Assembly (NCBI RefSeq): GCF_001547895.1
Contig: NZ_AP014627.1
Location: forward strand, 995,501 to 1,059,500
Direction of reading: 5' to 3'
Length of the DNA: 64,000 nucleotides
Origin: Pseudomonas sp. Os17
GTDB lineage: Bacteria > Pseudomonadota > Gammaproteobacteria > Pseudomonadales > Pseudomonadaceae
Below are positions 14,382 to 23,857 of the stretch, piece after piece. Each line of letters starts with the position of its first letter. Position 1 is the stretch's first letter. The notes beneath the pieces were generated by a model. The model was not told where the DNA came from. It saw nothing but the letters and a program-made list of their open reading frames with translations, and searched no databases. The position numbers and the translations under genes were made by a program.

Positions 14382-16022
14382 TCAGGCGTTGCGATCGATG
14401 AAGCGACTGGCGTTCTTGTCGATGGAGCCGATCAGCTCCGGTGAGCCTCCGCGAAACTGACGGAACACATTGCGTCCGCTGGCGCTGCTGTTGTGGGTGC
14501 CAGGCGGGATGTTCAGGGTGGGCTGGAAGCTGTCGCTCAGTTCGACATAGGCCGACCAGGGGCCGATGTAAGACTCGTTCAAGCCGTTGGTTTCGCTGAG
14601 GGCATAACGCACTGCCTGGCCTGGCAGCCAGTTGGGTTCACTGGGGCTGTGGCTCTGCCAGCCGTCGGCGAGGATCGACGGCACTGCGCTTGGAGTGTCC
14701 AGATAGCCCGCCGGTTTGTTCGGGCTGTAGTTCTTCAGCAGCAGGTAGGTGCTCCAGCCCCACCAGTTGTCGATGGTCTTGCTGTCGTTGAGGTTGTTGA
14801 CGTCGCTGCGGCGCAGCACTTTGTCCCCGCTCATCACGAACAGTGGCGAGAAGTTGCCGGTTTTCGCCGCGTTCAGATCCGGCAGTGCCTGAAGCGCCCC
14901 ATAGCTGCCGGCAGCTGGCAAGTTGCCGCTCAGGTAGCAGGCGAAGATCTCATCCGCCGAACGCTGTACGGCCTGCTTCACCTGCTGGCGATTGCGGTGA
15001 TCGACGCTGTCGAAGTAGCGCTTGTCGCCGTAGGCATGCCAGCGCTCGCCCAGGGCGTTGCTGACATTGAGGCCGAACTTGCTGTCTTCGTCGTGCATGA
15101 AGCGGGTGATCAACGAGCCCAGGTCGCTGGGGGTGACCACTGCGGCCAGTTGCTTGCGCGGCACGCGGACATGGCCCGCGGAAAACAGGTCGGTGAGGAA
15201 GTGGTCGGCGAAGGCGTTCATCGCGTAGGCCAGTTCCAGTTGCTTGTCGTCCGCGGTTTTGCCCGCCAGAGCCGCCTGTTGCAGGGCGGCGGTATGCCCG
15301 GCGACATAGGCGGCCAGGGCCCATTCGCCAAAGTGGTCGGCGTTGTTGGCCGCCAGCTTCAGGTAGCGGCCCAGGGGGAACAGGGCGGACACCACGCTGC
15401 CGCCGCCGGTAATCCGGTTCCACTCTTCGGACAAGGTATCGCCCAGGGCGTCATAGGCTTCATGGGGCTGTTTGCCGTCGCGGATCGCCTGATTGGCGGC
15501 GAGGACCTCCTTCTGCATCACGGCCAGGATCTGCCGGGCTTCGTCCCTGGAGGCCGGCAGCACCGCGAGGGAATTGAAAGCGGCGTTGAAACGCTGCACC
15601 CGATCGGCGGCGGTCGCGCCGTCACAGATGGGTTGCTCGGGAATGCCGTAGAAGTCGCCTCCCAGGGCCACCACCTGGCCGTAGGTCAGGGCCAGGCCGT
15701 TGGGTAGGTGCAGTTCGACCTGCCAGGCGGGAATGGCCGGGCCATCCTTGACGAAGCGCAGCAGGGTGCTGTCACCGATGGCGGTGTGTTCGCCCCCCTC
15801 GAAACGCAATTGTGGCAATGCCCTGCGGGGGTTGTGCGCTGGCAGGGGAAGGTCTTGCGGACGGTGGTACTTGACGGTGTGGTGGCCGTCGGCGGTCAGC
15901 ACCAGGGTGTCGCCATCGCCGGTGATGGCGATGCCCTGTTCACTGAACAGGTGATCCAGGTCGGCAATGATCTGGCCCGCCGGCTTTGATTGTTGCTGCA
16001 TCTGTGCAGAGATTCCTGACAT
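14382..16022 (-). CDS. Phospholipase C-like protein, zinc-dependent P. fluorescens/Legionella PlcA type
   Basis: Encodes 546 residues. The centre resembles the PLC class known from P. fluorescens and Legionella: LTYGQVVALGGDFYGIPEQPI at about 112-132, FNAAFNSL at 145-152, NADHFGEWALAAYVAGH (H230, H243) and FADHFLTDLFSAGHVRVPRK (H274, D277, H284), with further likely metal ligands near H310. The last 140 residues look like an added beta-rich domain. No signal peptide is visible. AAGGAG lies 9-14 bases upstream of the ATG. Transcription is predicted to be under LexA control because a perfect operator sits 40-55 bases upstream. Enzyme activity is inferred from motifs and was not tested by search. 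Confidence 0.6.
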   Translation of the reverse strand: MSGISAQMQQQSKPAGQIIADLDHLFSEQGIAITGDGDTLVLTADGHHTVKYHRPQDLPLPAHNPRRALPQLRFEGGEHTAIGDSTLLRFVKDGPAIPAWQVELHLPNGLALTYGQVVALGGDFYGIPEQPICDGATAADRVQRFNAAFNSLAVLPASRDEARQILAVMQKEVLAANQAIRDGKQPHEAYDALGDTLSEEWNRITGGGSVVSALFPLGRYLKLAANNADHFGEWALAAYVAGHTAALQQAALAGKTADDKQLELAYAMNAFADHFLTDLFSAGHVRVPRKQLAAVVTPSDLGSLITRFMHDEDSKFGLNVSNALGERWHAYGDKRYFDSVDHRNRQQVKQAVQRSADEIFACYLSGNLPAAGSYGALQALPDLNAAKTGNFSPLFVMSGDKVLRRSDVNNLNDSKTIDNWWGWSTYLLLKNYSPNKPAGYLDTPSAVPSILADGWQSHSPSEPNWLPGQAVRYALSETNGLNESYIGPWSAYVELSDSFQPTLNIPPGTHNSSASGRNVFRQFRGGSPELIGSIDKNASRFIDRNA

Positions 16023-16061
16023 TTCTAGCTCCTTGATATGTCATGGTCATGCTTGGGCTTG

Positions 16062-16077
16062 CTGTATGTATATACAG
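16062..16077 (-). promoter_or_regulatory. Perfect LexA box (SOS operator)
   Basis: CTGTATGTATATACAG has the CTG-N10-CAG layout with the alternating TA core of gamma-proteobacterial LexA sites. It lies 40-55 bases upstream of the phospholipase C-like ATG and about 110 bases from the divergent AEC gene. Position fits repression of the minus-strand promoter. Confidence 0.8.
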
Positions 16078-16187
16078 TTGTTTTCAGCATAATTGAAAAT
16101 CACCGGGCGTCAAGAAGCCGATTGCGACGGCATTGTTCGATTGGATTATCATTAGCGCCCTAACGACAGGCTCAAGGTCCCCCGCGC

Positions 16188-17129
16188 ATGCTGGCAATCT
16201 TCTTCGAAACCCTGAGCATCACCGCGCCGGTCTTTGCCATGCTGTTTCTTGGGCTGGTGCTCAAGCGTGTCGGCTGGATTAACGACAGCTTCATCCACAC
16301 CGCGTCGGCCCTGGTCTTCAATGTCACCATGCCGGCGCTGTTGTTTCTCGGCATCGTCCACGCCGATCTGCATGCCTCGTTAAAACCCGGGGTGCTGATC
16401 TACTTTTCCGTGGCCACCCTGGCCTGTTTCGTCCTTGCCTGGTGCTGGGCTATCTGGCGCTGTCCCAAGGAGGATCGGGGGATCTATACCCAGGGGGCAT
16501 TTCGCGGCAACAACGCGATCATCGGTCTGGCCCTGGCGGCCAGCATGTATGGGGATTACGGGATTTCCCTGGGGGCGTTGCTCGCGGCGCTGGTGATTCT
16601 GTTCTACAACACCCTGTCGACCGTTGTCCTGGCGGTCTATAGCCCGGTGATCAAGTCCGATCCCTGGAGCATCTGCAAGAGCGTGTTCAGCAATCCCTTG
16701 ATCGTCAGCGTGCTGGCGGCCGCGCCGTTCGCCTATTGGCAGATCGGCCTGCCCGGCTGGCTGGAAACCTCGGGCCGCTATCTGGCGCAGATGTCCCTGC
16801 CCCTGGCGTTGATCTGCATTGGCGGCACGCTGTCCCTGGCGGCCTTGCGCAACAGTGGGCGGATGGCCATGAGTTCGAGCTTGCTGAAGATGGTGAGCCT
16901 GCCGACGCTGGCCACCTTCGGCGCCTGGCTGTGCGGGTTTCGTGGTGCGGAGCTGGGGATTCTGTTTCTGTATTTTGGCAGCCCCACCGCGGCGGCGAGC
17001 TTTGTCATGGCCAGGGCGGCCAATGGCAATCATGAGCTGGCGGCAGCCATTATCGTCATCACCACGGTGATGGCGGCGGTGACCACCAACATCGGGATCT
17101 TTGTCTTGCAGTGGGGCGGGTGGATCTGA
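16188..17129 (+). CDS. AEC-family transporter
   Basis: Encodes a 313-residue membrane protein with about ten hydrophobic segments, of the auxin efflux carrier (AEC) family. Recognisable parts are the N-terminal APVFAMLFLGLVLKRVGWI, the conserved FRGNNAIIGLALA near residue 105, and the repeat-half MSLPLALICIGGTLSL near residue 205. Bacterial AEC proteins move small carboxylates such as malonate or malate, or other anions; the substrate is not shown here. It reads alone, divergent from the LexA-box gene, and is followed by a REP pair. Confidence 0.82.
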   Translation: MLAIFFETLSITAPVFAMLFLGLVLKRVGWINDSFIHTASALVFNVTMPALLFLGIVHADLHASLKPGVLIYFSVATLACFVLAWCWAIWRCPKEDRGIYTQGAFRGNNAIIGLALAASMYGDYGISLGALLAALVILFYNTLSTVVLAVYSPVIKSDPWSICKSVFSNPLIVSVLAAAPFAYWQIGLPGWLETSGRYLAQMSLPLALICIGGTLSLAALRNSGRMAMSSSLLKMVSLPTLATFGAWLCGFRGAELGILFLYFGSPTAAASFVMARAANGNHELAAAIIVITTVMAAVTTNIGIFVLQWGGWI

Positions 17130-17194
17130 CGCTGTTCGCCGGCCAGCCGGCTCCTACAGGGCGAGGGTAGGAGCCGACTGGCCGGCGAACAGCG
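17130..17194. repeat. Paired inverted REP element
   Basis: Two arms of about 28 bases (CGCTGTTCGCCGGCCAGCCG, and the facing copy with GGAGCCGACTGGCCGGCGAA) form a long imperfect inverted repeat around GGGCGAGGG. This is the paired REP form of the P. fluorescens group. It sits between converging genes and could form a transcript-ending hairpin. Confidence 0.8.
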
Positions 17195-17197
17195 GGT

Positions 17198-17578
17198 TCA
17201 CTGCGCTTGTTGATAGGTGTCTATCACCTCCTGGGCGGCGCGAAACGCATCGATGGCCGCCGGCACTCCGGCATACACCGCGCAATGCAGCAAGGCTTCA
17301 CGTATTTCTTCCACGGTGCAGCCATTGTTCAGGGCGCCGCGCACATGGCCTTTCAGCTCCTGCGGGCATTTCAGGGCGGTCAGGGTGGCCAGGGTGATCA
17401 GGCTGCGGGTTTTCAGCGGCAGCCCCTCACGATTCCATACCCCGCCCCAGGCATGCTCGTTGACGAAGTCCTGCAGCGGTTGGGTGAACTCGGTGGCATT
17501 GCCCAGGGCGCGATCGACGAAGGCATCGCCCATCACCTGGCGACGCATTTGCAGTCCGCTTTTCTTGTTCTCGCTCAT
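17198..17578 (-). CDS. Carboxymuconolactone decarboxylase-family protein
   Basis: Encodes 126 residues, one CMD/AhpD-like helical domain. Typical elements are NEHAWGGVWNREGLPLKTRS at about 50-69, ITLATLTALKCPQELKGHVRGALNNG and EIREALLHCAVYAGVPAAIDA. Length and motifs match PcaC-like proteins (4-carboxymuconolactone decarboxylase), but no other catechol or protocatechuate genes are near, so a general CMD function is safer. The ATG at 17578 overlaps the stop of the CaCA antiporter (ATGA), so they are translationally coupled. Cysteines are at CPQEL and HCAVYAG; the AhpD CxxC pair is absent. Confidence 0.8.
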   Translation of the reverse strand: MSENKKSGLQMRRQVMGDAFVDRALGNATEFTQPLQDFVNEHAWGGVWNREGLPLKTRSLITLATLTALKCPQELKGHVRGALNNGCTVEEIREALLHCAVYAGVPAAIDAFRAAQEVIDTYQQAQ

Positions 17579-18672
17579 GGCGCTTCTCTCTTGTGTTGGC
17601 GGCGCCAGGCCCGTAGCGAACTGAACAGCAGAAACGCTACCAACGCTGGCAGGACGAAAAACAGCATCAAGTGTTCCAGCTTGCCGGCCAGCGGCATGCC
17701 CGTGGTGAAGGACACCACGTGCAGCCCGTAGGCCAGGTACAGCCCGAGAAACAGCAGGCCTTCGGCGCGGGTGATGCGATACCCCGAATAGAACACCGGC
17801 AGGCACAGCACGGCCACGCAGAGCAGTACCGGCAGATCGAAGTCCAGGGCGTTGGGCGAAACCGACAGCGGAGTCGGCGCGACCAGCGCGGTAAAGCCCA
17901 GTACGCCCAGCAGATTGAACAGGTTGCTGCCGATCACGTTGCCCACGGCAATGTCCCGCTGGCCCCGCACGGCGGCGAGCAGCGAGGTGGCCAGTTGCGG
18001 CAGGGAGGTGCTGACCGCGATCACGGTCAGTCCCATGACCCGTTCCGACAAGCCAAGGTCGTCGGCGACGGTGACCGCCGCTCCCAGTAGCAGATGGCCG
18101 GCGAACACCAGCAGCCCCAGACCCAGAAGCACCAGCAACATGCTGCTCAGGCGCGGGGCGTAACCACGGCGGTCGGTGGCGCTAGGCAGCGGCACGCGTG
18201 CCGGGTGCCTGGATTGGCGCAGCAGCAGAACCAGATAGAGCAGCAGGGCCGCCAGCAGGATCAGGCCGTCGGAGGGGGTGAGGCGTTCGTTATAGGCCAG
18301 GACAAAGACCAGCGCACTGGCACCGATCATCAGCGGGATATCCAGGCGCACCAGCTGCCGGGACACTCGCAGGGGAATGATCAATGCCGAGAGGCCAAGG
18401 ATCACCAGGATGTTGAAGATGCTGCTGCCGATCACGCTGCCCACGGCGATGTCGGTGTTATCGGCCAGGGTCGCTTGCAGGCTGATGGCCATCTGTGGCG
18501 CGCTGCTGCTGAAGGCGACGACGCTCAGGCCCATGATCAGCGGGCGCACCCGCAGGCGCGCGGACAGGCGCACGGCCGCGCGCACCAGCAGTTCGGCACC
18601 GGCGATCAGCATCACCAGGCCGCTGATGAGCTGGATCAGGCTGAGCAGGGGCAGTTCGGCAAAGGCGGTAAT
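17575..18672 (-). CDS. CaCA-family calcium/sodium antiporter, probable AUU start
   Basis: A K-independent Ca2+/Na+ exchanger family protein (YrbG-like) with two homologous halves, each with the alpha-repeat signature: GLSVVAFSSSAPQMAISL in the first and GLTVIAVSTSLPQLATSL in the second, each followed by a GNVIGSNLFN-like segment. The first GTG/ATG pair (18615/18612) would cut away the beginning of the first helix. The same frame stays open upstream to an ATT at 18672 preceded 8 bases earlier by GGAG, giving 365 residues and a complete first helix (TAFAELPLLSLIQLISGLVM). No ATG, GTG or TTG exists in frame between, so I prefer ATT. It lies 17 bases after the rlpA-like stop. Confidence 0.8.
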   Translation of the reverse strand: MTAFAELPLLSLIQLISGLVMLIAGAELLVRAAVRLSARLRVRPLIMGLSVVAFSSSAPQMAISLQATLADNTDIAVGSVIGSSIFNILVILGLSALIIPLRVSRQLVRLDIPLMIGASALVFVLAYNERLTPSDGLILLAALLLYLVLLLRQSRHPARVPLPSATDRRGYAPRLSSMLLVLLGLGLLVFAGHLLLGAAVTVADDLGLSERVMGLTVIAVSTSLPQLATSLLAAVRGQRDIAVGNVIGSNLFNLLGVLGFTALVAPTPLSVSPNALDFDLPVLLCVAVLCLPVFYSGYRITRAEGLLFLGLYLAYGLHVVSFTTGMPLAGKLEHLMLFFVLPALVAFLLFSSLRAWRRQHKREAP

Positions 18673-18689
18673 GGCTTGGGCTCCGTCGG

Positions 18690-19064
18690 TCAGTCGCTGA
18701 GGGCCTGGACCCGCACTTTGGCGGTCCCGCTGCGCAGCATGTCCAGCTGTTGCGCGGCGGCGCGGGACAGGTCGATCAGGCGGCCGCGGGTGTGCGGGCC
18801 ACGATCGTTGATACGGACCACGACGCTCTTGTCGTTGCCCAGGTTGGTGACTTGCACTCGGGTGCCGAAGGGCAGTTCGCGGTGGGCGGCGGTCAGGCCG
18901 TTCTGATCGAAGGATTCGCCGCTGGCGGTGCGATTGCCGTGGTGGCGAGCACCGTAATAGGAGGCCGTGCCGGTTTCGTCATAGCCCCGAGGGTCGATGA
19001 CGTGGCTGGTGGCGCAGCCAGTGAGCAGAGCGAGCAGGGCGCTAGTGGCAACCAGACGCTTCAT
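18690..19064 (-). CDS. Small RlpA-like septal lipoprotein
   Basis: Encodes 124 residues. A lipoprotein signal peptide ends LLTGC (Cys 17), followed by a double-psi beta-barrel domain: [20 protein letters not shown], then the catalytic-type stretch [19 protein letters not shown] and [20 protein letters not shown]. There is no SPOR domain, so it is a short relative of RlpA, which trims naked glycan strands in the cell envelope. It is the first gene of a minus-strand unit with the CaCA antiporter and the CMD protein. Confidence 0.85.
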   Translation of the reverse strand: MKRLVATSALLALLTGCATSHVIDPRGYDETGTASYYGARHHGNRTASGESFDQNGLTAAHRELPFGTRVQVTNLGNDKSVVVRINDRGPHTRGRLIDLSRAAAQQLDMLRSGTAKVRVQALSD

Positions 19065-19089
19065 TCGGTGGGCTCCGATGGTTGATGTG

Positions 19090-19210
19090 GCGAGGGAGCG
19101 GGCTCCCGCCGGTCTGTCTGGCAGACCGCAAGCCGGCGGCGATGTTCCTTGCAGGAATGGCGCTGGCCGGTGTGCCGTTGCTGCGCGACCGAACGGGAGC
19201 CCGCTCCCTC
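19090..19210. repeat. Inverted REP-type repeat
   Basis: The outer arms CGAGGGAGCGGGCTCCCG and CGGGAGCCCGCTCCCTCG are exact complements about 100 bases apart; GC-rich inner arms lie between. It is in the spacer between rlpA-like and gatB. Confidence 0.65.
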
Positions 19211-19216
19211 GTCACA

Positions 19217-19240
19217 CGCAAGCGGCCCGGGCCGCTTGCG
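19217..19240. terminator. 24-base perfect palindrome after gatB
   Basis: CGCAAGCGGCCC followed by its exact complement forms a loop-poor hairpin 13 bases past the gatB stop. No U-run follows, so termination is likely but not certain. Confidence 0.45.
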
Positions 19241-19252
19241 GTTAAACCGCGA

Positions 19253-20698
19253 TCAGCCTTCGAGCTTGCTTTTCAGCAGTTCGTTGACCTGTTGCGGGTT
19301 GGCCTTGCCTTTGGATGCTTTCATCGCTTGGCCGACGAAGAAGCCGAACATCTTGCCGCGCTTGGCCTCATCGGCGGCGCGGTACTGCTCGACCTGTTCG
19401 GCGTTGGCCGCGAGCATTTCATCCAGCACCGCGGAGATCGCGCCGGTGTCGGTGACTTGCTTGAGGCCGCGCTTGTCGATGATCTCGTCAGCAGTGCCCT
19501 CGCCATTGGCCATGGCTTCGAACACGGTCTTAGCGATCTTGCCGGAGATGGTGTTGTCCTTGATCCGCAGCAGCATGCCGCCCAGCTGTTCGGCGGAAAC
19601 CGGGGCTTCGTCGATTTCCAGGCCCTGCTTGTTCAGCAGGCTGCCCAGCTCGACCATGACCCAGTTGGCGGCGAGCTTGGCGTCACCGGCGATGCTGGCG
19701 ACTTTCTCGAAGTAGTCCGCCTGTTCGCGGCTGGTGGCCAGGACGCTGGCGTCGTAGGTCGACAGGCCGAACTGCTCCTGGAAACGCTCGCGTTTCTGCG
19801 GTGGCAGCTCGGGCAGGATGGCGCGCACCTGGTCGAGGAAGGCGTCCTCGATGACCACTGGCAGCAGGTCCGGATCGGGGAAGTAACGGTAGTCGTTGGC
19901 TTCTTCCTTGCTGCGCATCGGACGGGTTTCGTCCTTGTTCGGATCGTACAGGCGGGTCTGCTGGATCACCTTGCCACCGTCCTCGATCAGCTCGATCTGG
20001 CGACGAATCTCGGAGTTGATGGCCTTCTCGATGAAGCGGAACGAGTTGACGTTCTTGATCTCGCAGCGGGTGCCGAACTCGACCTGGCCCTTGGGGCGGA
20101 CCGAGACGTTGCAGTCGCAACGCAGCGAGCCTTCGGCCATGTTGCCGTCGCAGATGCCCAGGTAGCGCACCAGGGCGTGGATCGACTTGACGTAGGCCAC
20201 GGCTTCCTTGGCGCTGCGCATGTCCGGCTCGGACACGATTTCCAGCAGCGGCGTGCCGGCGCGGTTCAGGTCGATGCCGGTAGAACCGTTGAACTCTTCA
20301 TGCAGGCTCTTGCCGGCGTCTTCTTCCAGGTGCGCACGGGTGATGCCGACGCGTTTCATGGTGCCGTCTTCCAGAGGGATGTCCAGGTGGCCCTTGCCAA
20401 CGATTGGCAGCTCCATCTGGCTGATCTGGTAGCCCTTGGGCAGGTCCGGGTAGAAGTAGTTCTTGCGGGCGAACACGTTGTGCTGGCCGATCTCGGCGTC
20501 TACCGCCAGGCCGAACATCACCGCCATGCGCACCGCTTCCTGGTTCAGCACCGGCAGCACGCCGGGCATGCCCAGGTCGATCAGGCTGGCCTGGGTGTTG
20601 GGCTCGGCACCGAAGGCGGTGGAGCTACCGGAGAAAATCTTCGATTGAGTGGTGAGCTGGGTATGAATCTCCAGCCCGATCACGACTTCCCATTGCAT
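19253..20698 (-). CDS. gatB: Asp-tRNA(Asn)/Glu-tRNA(Gln) amidotransferase subunit B
   Basis: Encodes 481 residues, full length for GatB. The N terminus [13 protein letters not shown] and the [13 protein letters not shown] loop are typical; the body contains [16 protein letters not shown] and [20 protein letters not shown]; the C-terminal YqeY-like tail (residues about 350-481) binds tRNA. GatB holds the misacylated tRNA and activates it for amidation with ammonia made by GatA. It is 10 bases downstream of gatA on the minus strand. Confidence 0.96.
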   Translation of the reverse strand: MQWEVVIGLEIHTQLTTQSKIFSGSSTAFGAEPNTQASLIDLGMPGVLPVLNQEAVRMAVMFGLAVDAEIGQHNVFARKNYFYPDLPKGYQISQMELPIVGKGHLDIPLEDGTMKRVGITRAHLEEDAGKSLHEEFNGSTGIDLNRAGTPLLEIVSEPDMRSAKEAVAYVKSIHALVRYLGICDGNMAEGSLRCDCNVSVRPKGQVEFGTRCEIKNVNSFRFIEKAINSEIRRQIELIEDGGKVIQQTRLYDPNKDETRPMRSKEEANDYRYFPDPDLLPVVIEDAFLDQVRAILPELPPQKRERFQEQFGLSTYDASVLATSREQADYFEKVASIAGDAKLAANWVMVELGSLLNKQGLEIDEAPVSAEQLGGMLLRIKDNTISGKIAKTVFEAMANGEGTADEIIDKRGLKQVTDTGAISAVLDEMLAANAEQVEQYRAADEAKRGKMFGFFVGQAMKASKGKANPQQVNELLKSKLEG

Positions 20699-20708
20699 GT
20701 GTGTCTCC

Positions 20709-22162
20709 TCAGAAGCCGGTTGGGGTGCGGGTGTGCCAGTCAGTGTTCAACTGATACTGGTGCGCAACGTTGAGCAAGCGGCCTTCCTGGAAATACGGGG
20801 CGAGCAGTTGCACGCCGACCGGCAAGCCGTCGACGAAACCGGCCGGCATCGACAGGCCCGGCAGGCCGGCGAGGTTGGCGGTGATGGTGTAGACGTCTTC
20901 CAGGTACGCAGCGACCGGGTCGCTGCTCTTGGCGCCGAGCTTCCAGGCCGGGTTGGGCGTGGTCGGGCCGAGGATGATGTCGACTTCGTTGAACGCGGTC
21001 ATGAAGTCGTTCTTCACCAGGCGACGGATCCCCTGTGTGCCTTGAGGTAGTAGGCGTCGTAGTAGCCGGCGGACAGGGCATAGGCACCGACCATGATCCG
21101 GCGCTGCACTTCGCTGCCGAAGCCTTCGCCACGGGAGCGCTTGTACAGGTCTTCCAGGTTGGCCGGGTTCTCGCAACGGTAGCCGAAGCGCACGCCGTCG
21201 AAACGCGACAGGTTGGAGGAGGCTTCCGCCGGGGCGATCACGTAGTACGCAGGAATCGCGTGCTGCATGTTCGGCAGGCTGATTTCCTTGATCACCGCGC
21301 CGAGCTTTTCCAGCTCCTTGATGCTGTTGTGGATCAGCTCGGCGATGCGCGGGTCGAGACCGGCGCTGAAGTACTCCTTCGGCACGCCGATGCGCAGGCC
21401 CTGCAGCGAGCCGTTGAGGCCGGCGCTGTAGTCCGGCACCGGCTCATCGATGCTGGTGGAGTCGTTCGGGTCGAAGCCGGCCATGCCTTGCAGCAGGATT
21501 GCGCAGTCTTCGGCGGTGCGGGCCAGCGGGCCACCCTGATCGAGGCTGGAAGCGTAGGCGATCATGCCCCAGCGGGAAACGCGACCGTAGGTCGGCTTCA
21601 AGCCGGTGAGGTTGGTGAAGGCGGCCGGTTGGCGGATCGAGCCGCCGGTGTCGGTGGCGGTGGCGGCCGGCAGCAGGCGTGCGGCAACCGCTGCGGCGGA
21701 ACCGCCGGACGAACCGCCGGGCACGTGTTCCAGGTTCCACGGGTTCTTCACCGCGCCATACCAGCTCGACTCGTTGGCCGAGCCCATGGCGAATTCGTCC
21801 ATGTTGGTCTTGCCCAGGGTCACGGCCCCGGCCGCAGCCAGCTTGGCGACCACGGTGGCGTCGTAGGGCGCCTTGAAACTGTCGAGCATCTTCGAGCCGC
21901 AGCTGGTGCGGATGCCCTGGGTGCAGAACAGATCCTTGTGGGCGATCGGCGCGCCCAGCAGGGCACCGCTCTCACCGTTGGCGCGACGGGCGTCGGCGGC
22001 CTGGGCCTGGCTCAGGGCCAGGTCCTGGGTGAGGCTGATGAAGCTGTTGATCTGCGGATCCAGCTGGGCGATGCGCGCCAGCAGGGTCTGGGTCAGTTCT
22101 ACGGAAGAGAATTTCTTGTCGGCGAGTCCGCGGGCGATCTCGGCCAGAGTCATGTGATGCAT
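20709..22162 (-). pseudogene. gatA: Asp-tRNA(Asn)/Glu-tRNA(Gln) amidotransferase subunit A, interrupted by a frameshift
   Basis: Two overlapping minus-strand reading frames together make GatA. Frame one (22162 to 21014) carries the amidase core: [27 protein letters not shown] and the catalytic Ser region [12 protein letters not shown]. It leaves the protein frame after AYYLKA. Frame two resumes at [11 protein letters not shown] and continues to the natural end (WHTRTPTGF). The break coincides with TGTGTG at 21034-21039 on the plus strand; removing one 2-base unit restores an uninterrupted 483-codon gene, the usual GatA length. GatA makes ammonia from glutamine for GatCAB. Because Pseudomonas needs this enzyme for Asn-tRNA, a sequencing error is likely; otherwise it would be a recent mutation. 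gatC and gatB are intact. Confidence 0.9.
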
Positions 22163-22178
22163 TGCAGGCTCTTTCCCT

Positions 22179-22466
22179 TTAGTCGATGACTTTCGGAACC
22201 AGATACAGGCCGCTTTCGACCGCTGGTGCGATGGACTGATAAGCCTCGCGATGATTGGACTCGGTCACAACGTCTGCGCGCAGGCGCTGGCTGGCTTCCA
22301 GAGGGTGGGCCAGGGGCTCGATACCGTCGGTATCGACTGCCTGCATTTCATCCACCAGCCCGAGAATGCTGTTCAGGGCCAAGGTGATGTGTGGAAGATC
22401 GCCTTCATTGAGCTTGATGCTGGCCAAATGAGCGATTTTTTCCACGTCGGAGCGTTCAAGCGCCAT
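22179..22466 (-). CDS. gatC: Asp-tRNA(Asn)/Glu-tRNA(Gln) amidotransferase subunit C
   Basis: Encodes 95 residues, the small GatC subunit that wraps around GatA and stabilises the GatAB complex. Family features are the N-terminal [17 protein letters not shown], the centre [24 protein letters not shown] and the C-terminal [11 protein letters not shown]. It starts the gatCAB operon, 16 bases ahead of gatA, and is divergent from mreB. Confidence 0.95.
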   Translation of the reverse strand: MALERSDVEKIAHLASIKLNEGDLPHITLALNSILGLVDEMQAVDTDGIEPLAHPLEASQRLRADVVTESNHREAYQSIAPAVESGLYLVPKVID

Positions 22467-22665
22467 GGGATTCTCCAGTGGAAAACAAAAACGGATTTCG
22501 TCCGCGTGTTAGATTGTCGGAACACTACCGCATTTCTACGGTCTTATGGCCGCGATTGTGGGGTTTGGTGCACAGAAAAGCGGCCAATTTAACATATTGG
22601 CGCCTTGCCCAAAATCCCTGTCGTTGTTAGAGTTTGCCGCACTTTTTTACCCACGCGTTGCCTAG

Positions 22666-23715
<1,050 letters not shown>

Positions 23716-23745
23716 CTTCGCGGCGGGCATCTATGCTGTTGCGCT

Positions 23746-23775
23746 CACAGGCAGCACTTTGCAGTGCTGCCTGTG
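23746..23775 (+). terminator. Strong hairpin between mreB and mreC
   Basis: CACAGGCAGCACT and its exact complement AGTGCTGCCTGTG close a TTGC loop 30 bases after the mreB stop. The following sequence (GGCGTTTATCTTCTG) is only moderately T-rich, so this may reduce read-through and keep MreB in excess over MreC and MreD. Confidence 0.65.
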
Positions 23776-23857
23776 GCGTTTATCTTCTGTCAATCTGCAT
23801 CCAGGCCGGTTTGATGCCGTATGAATAAACACAACATTTGCCTGGGAGGAGCGGCTT

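Noticed and set aside
17198..17578. Assigning pcaC to the CMD-domain gene
   Set aside because: No other protocatechuate genes nearby and motifs only support the broad family.
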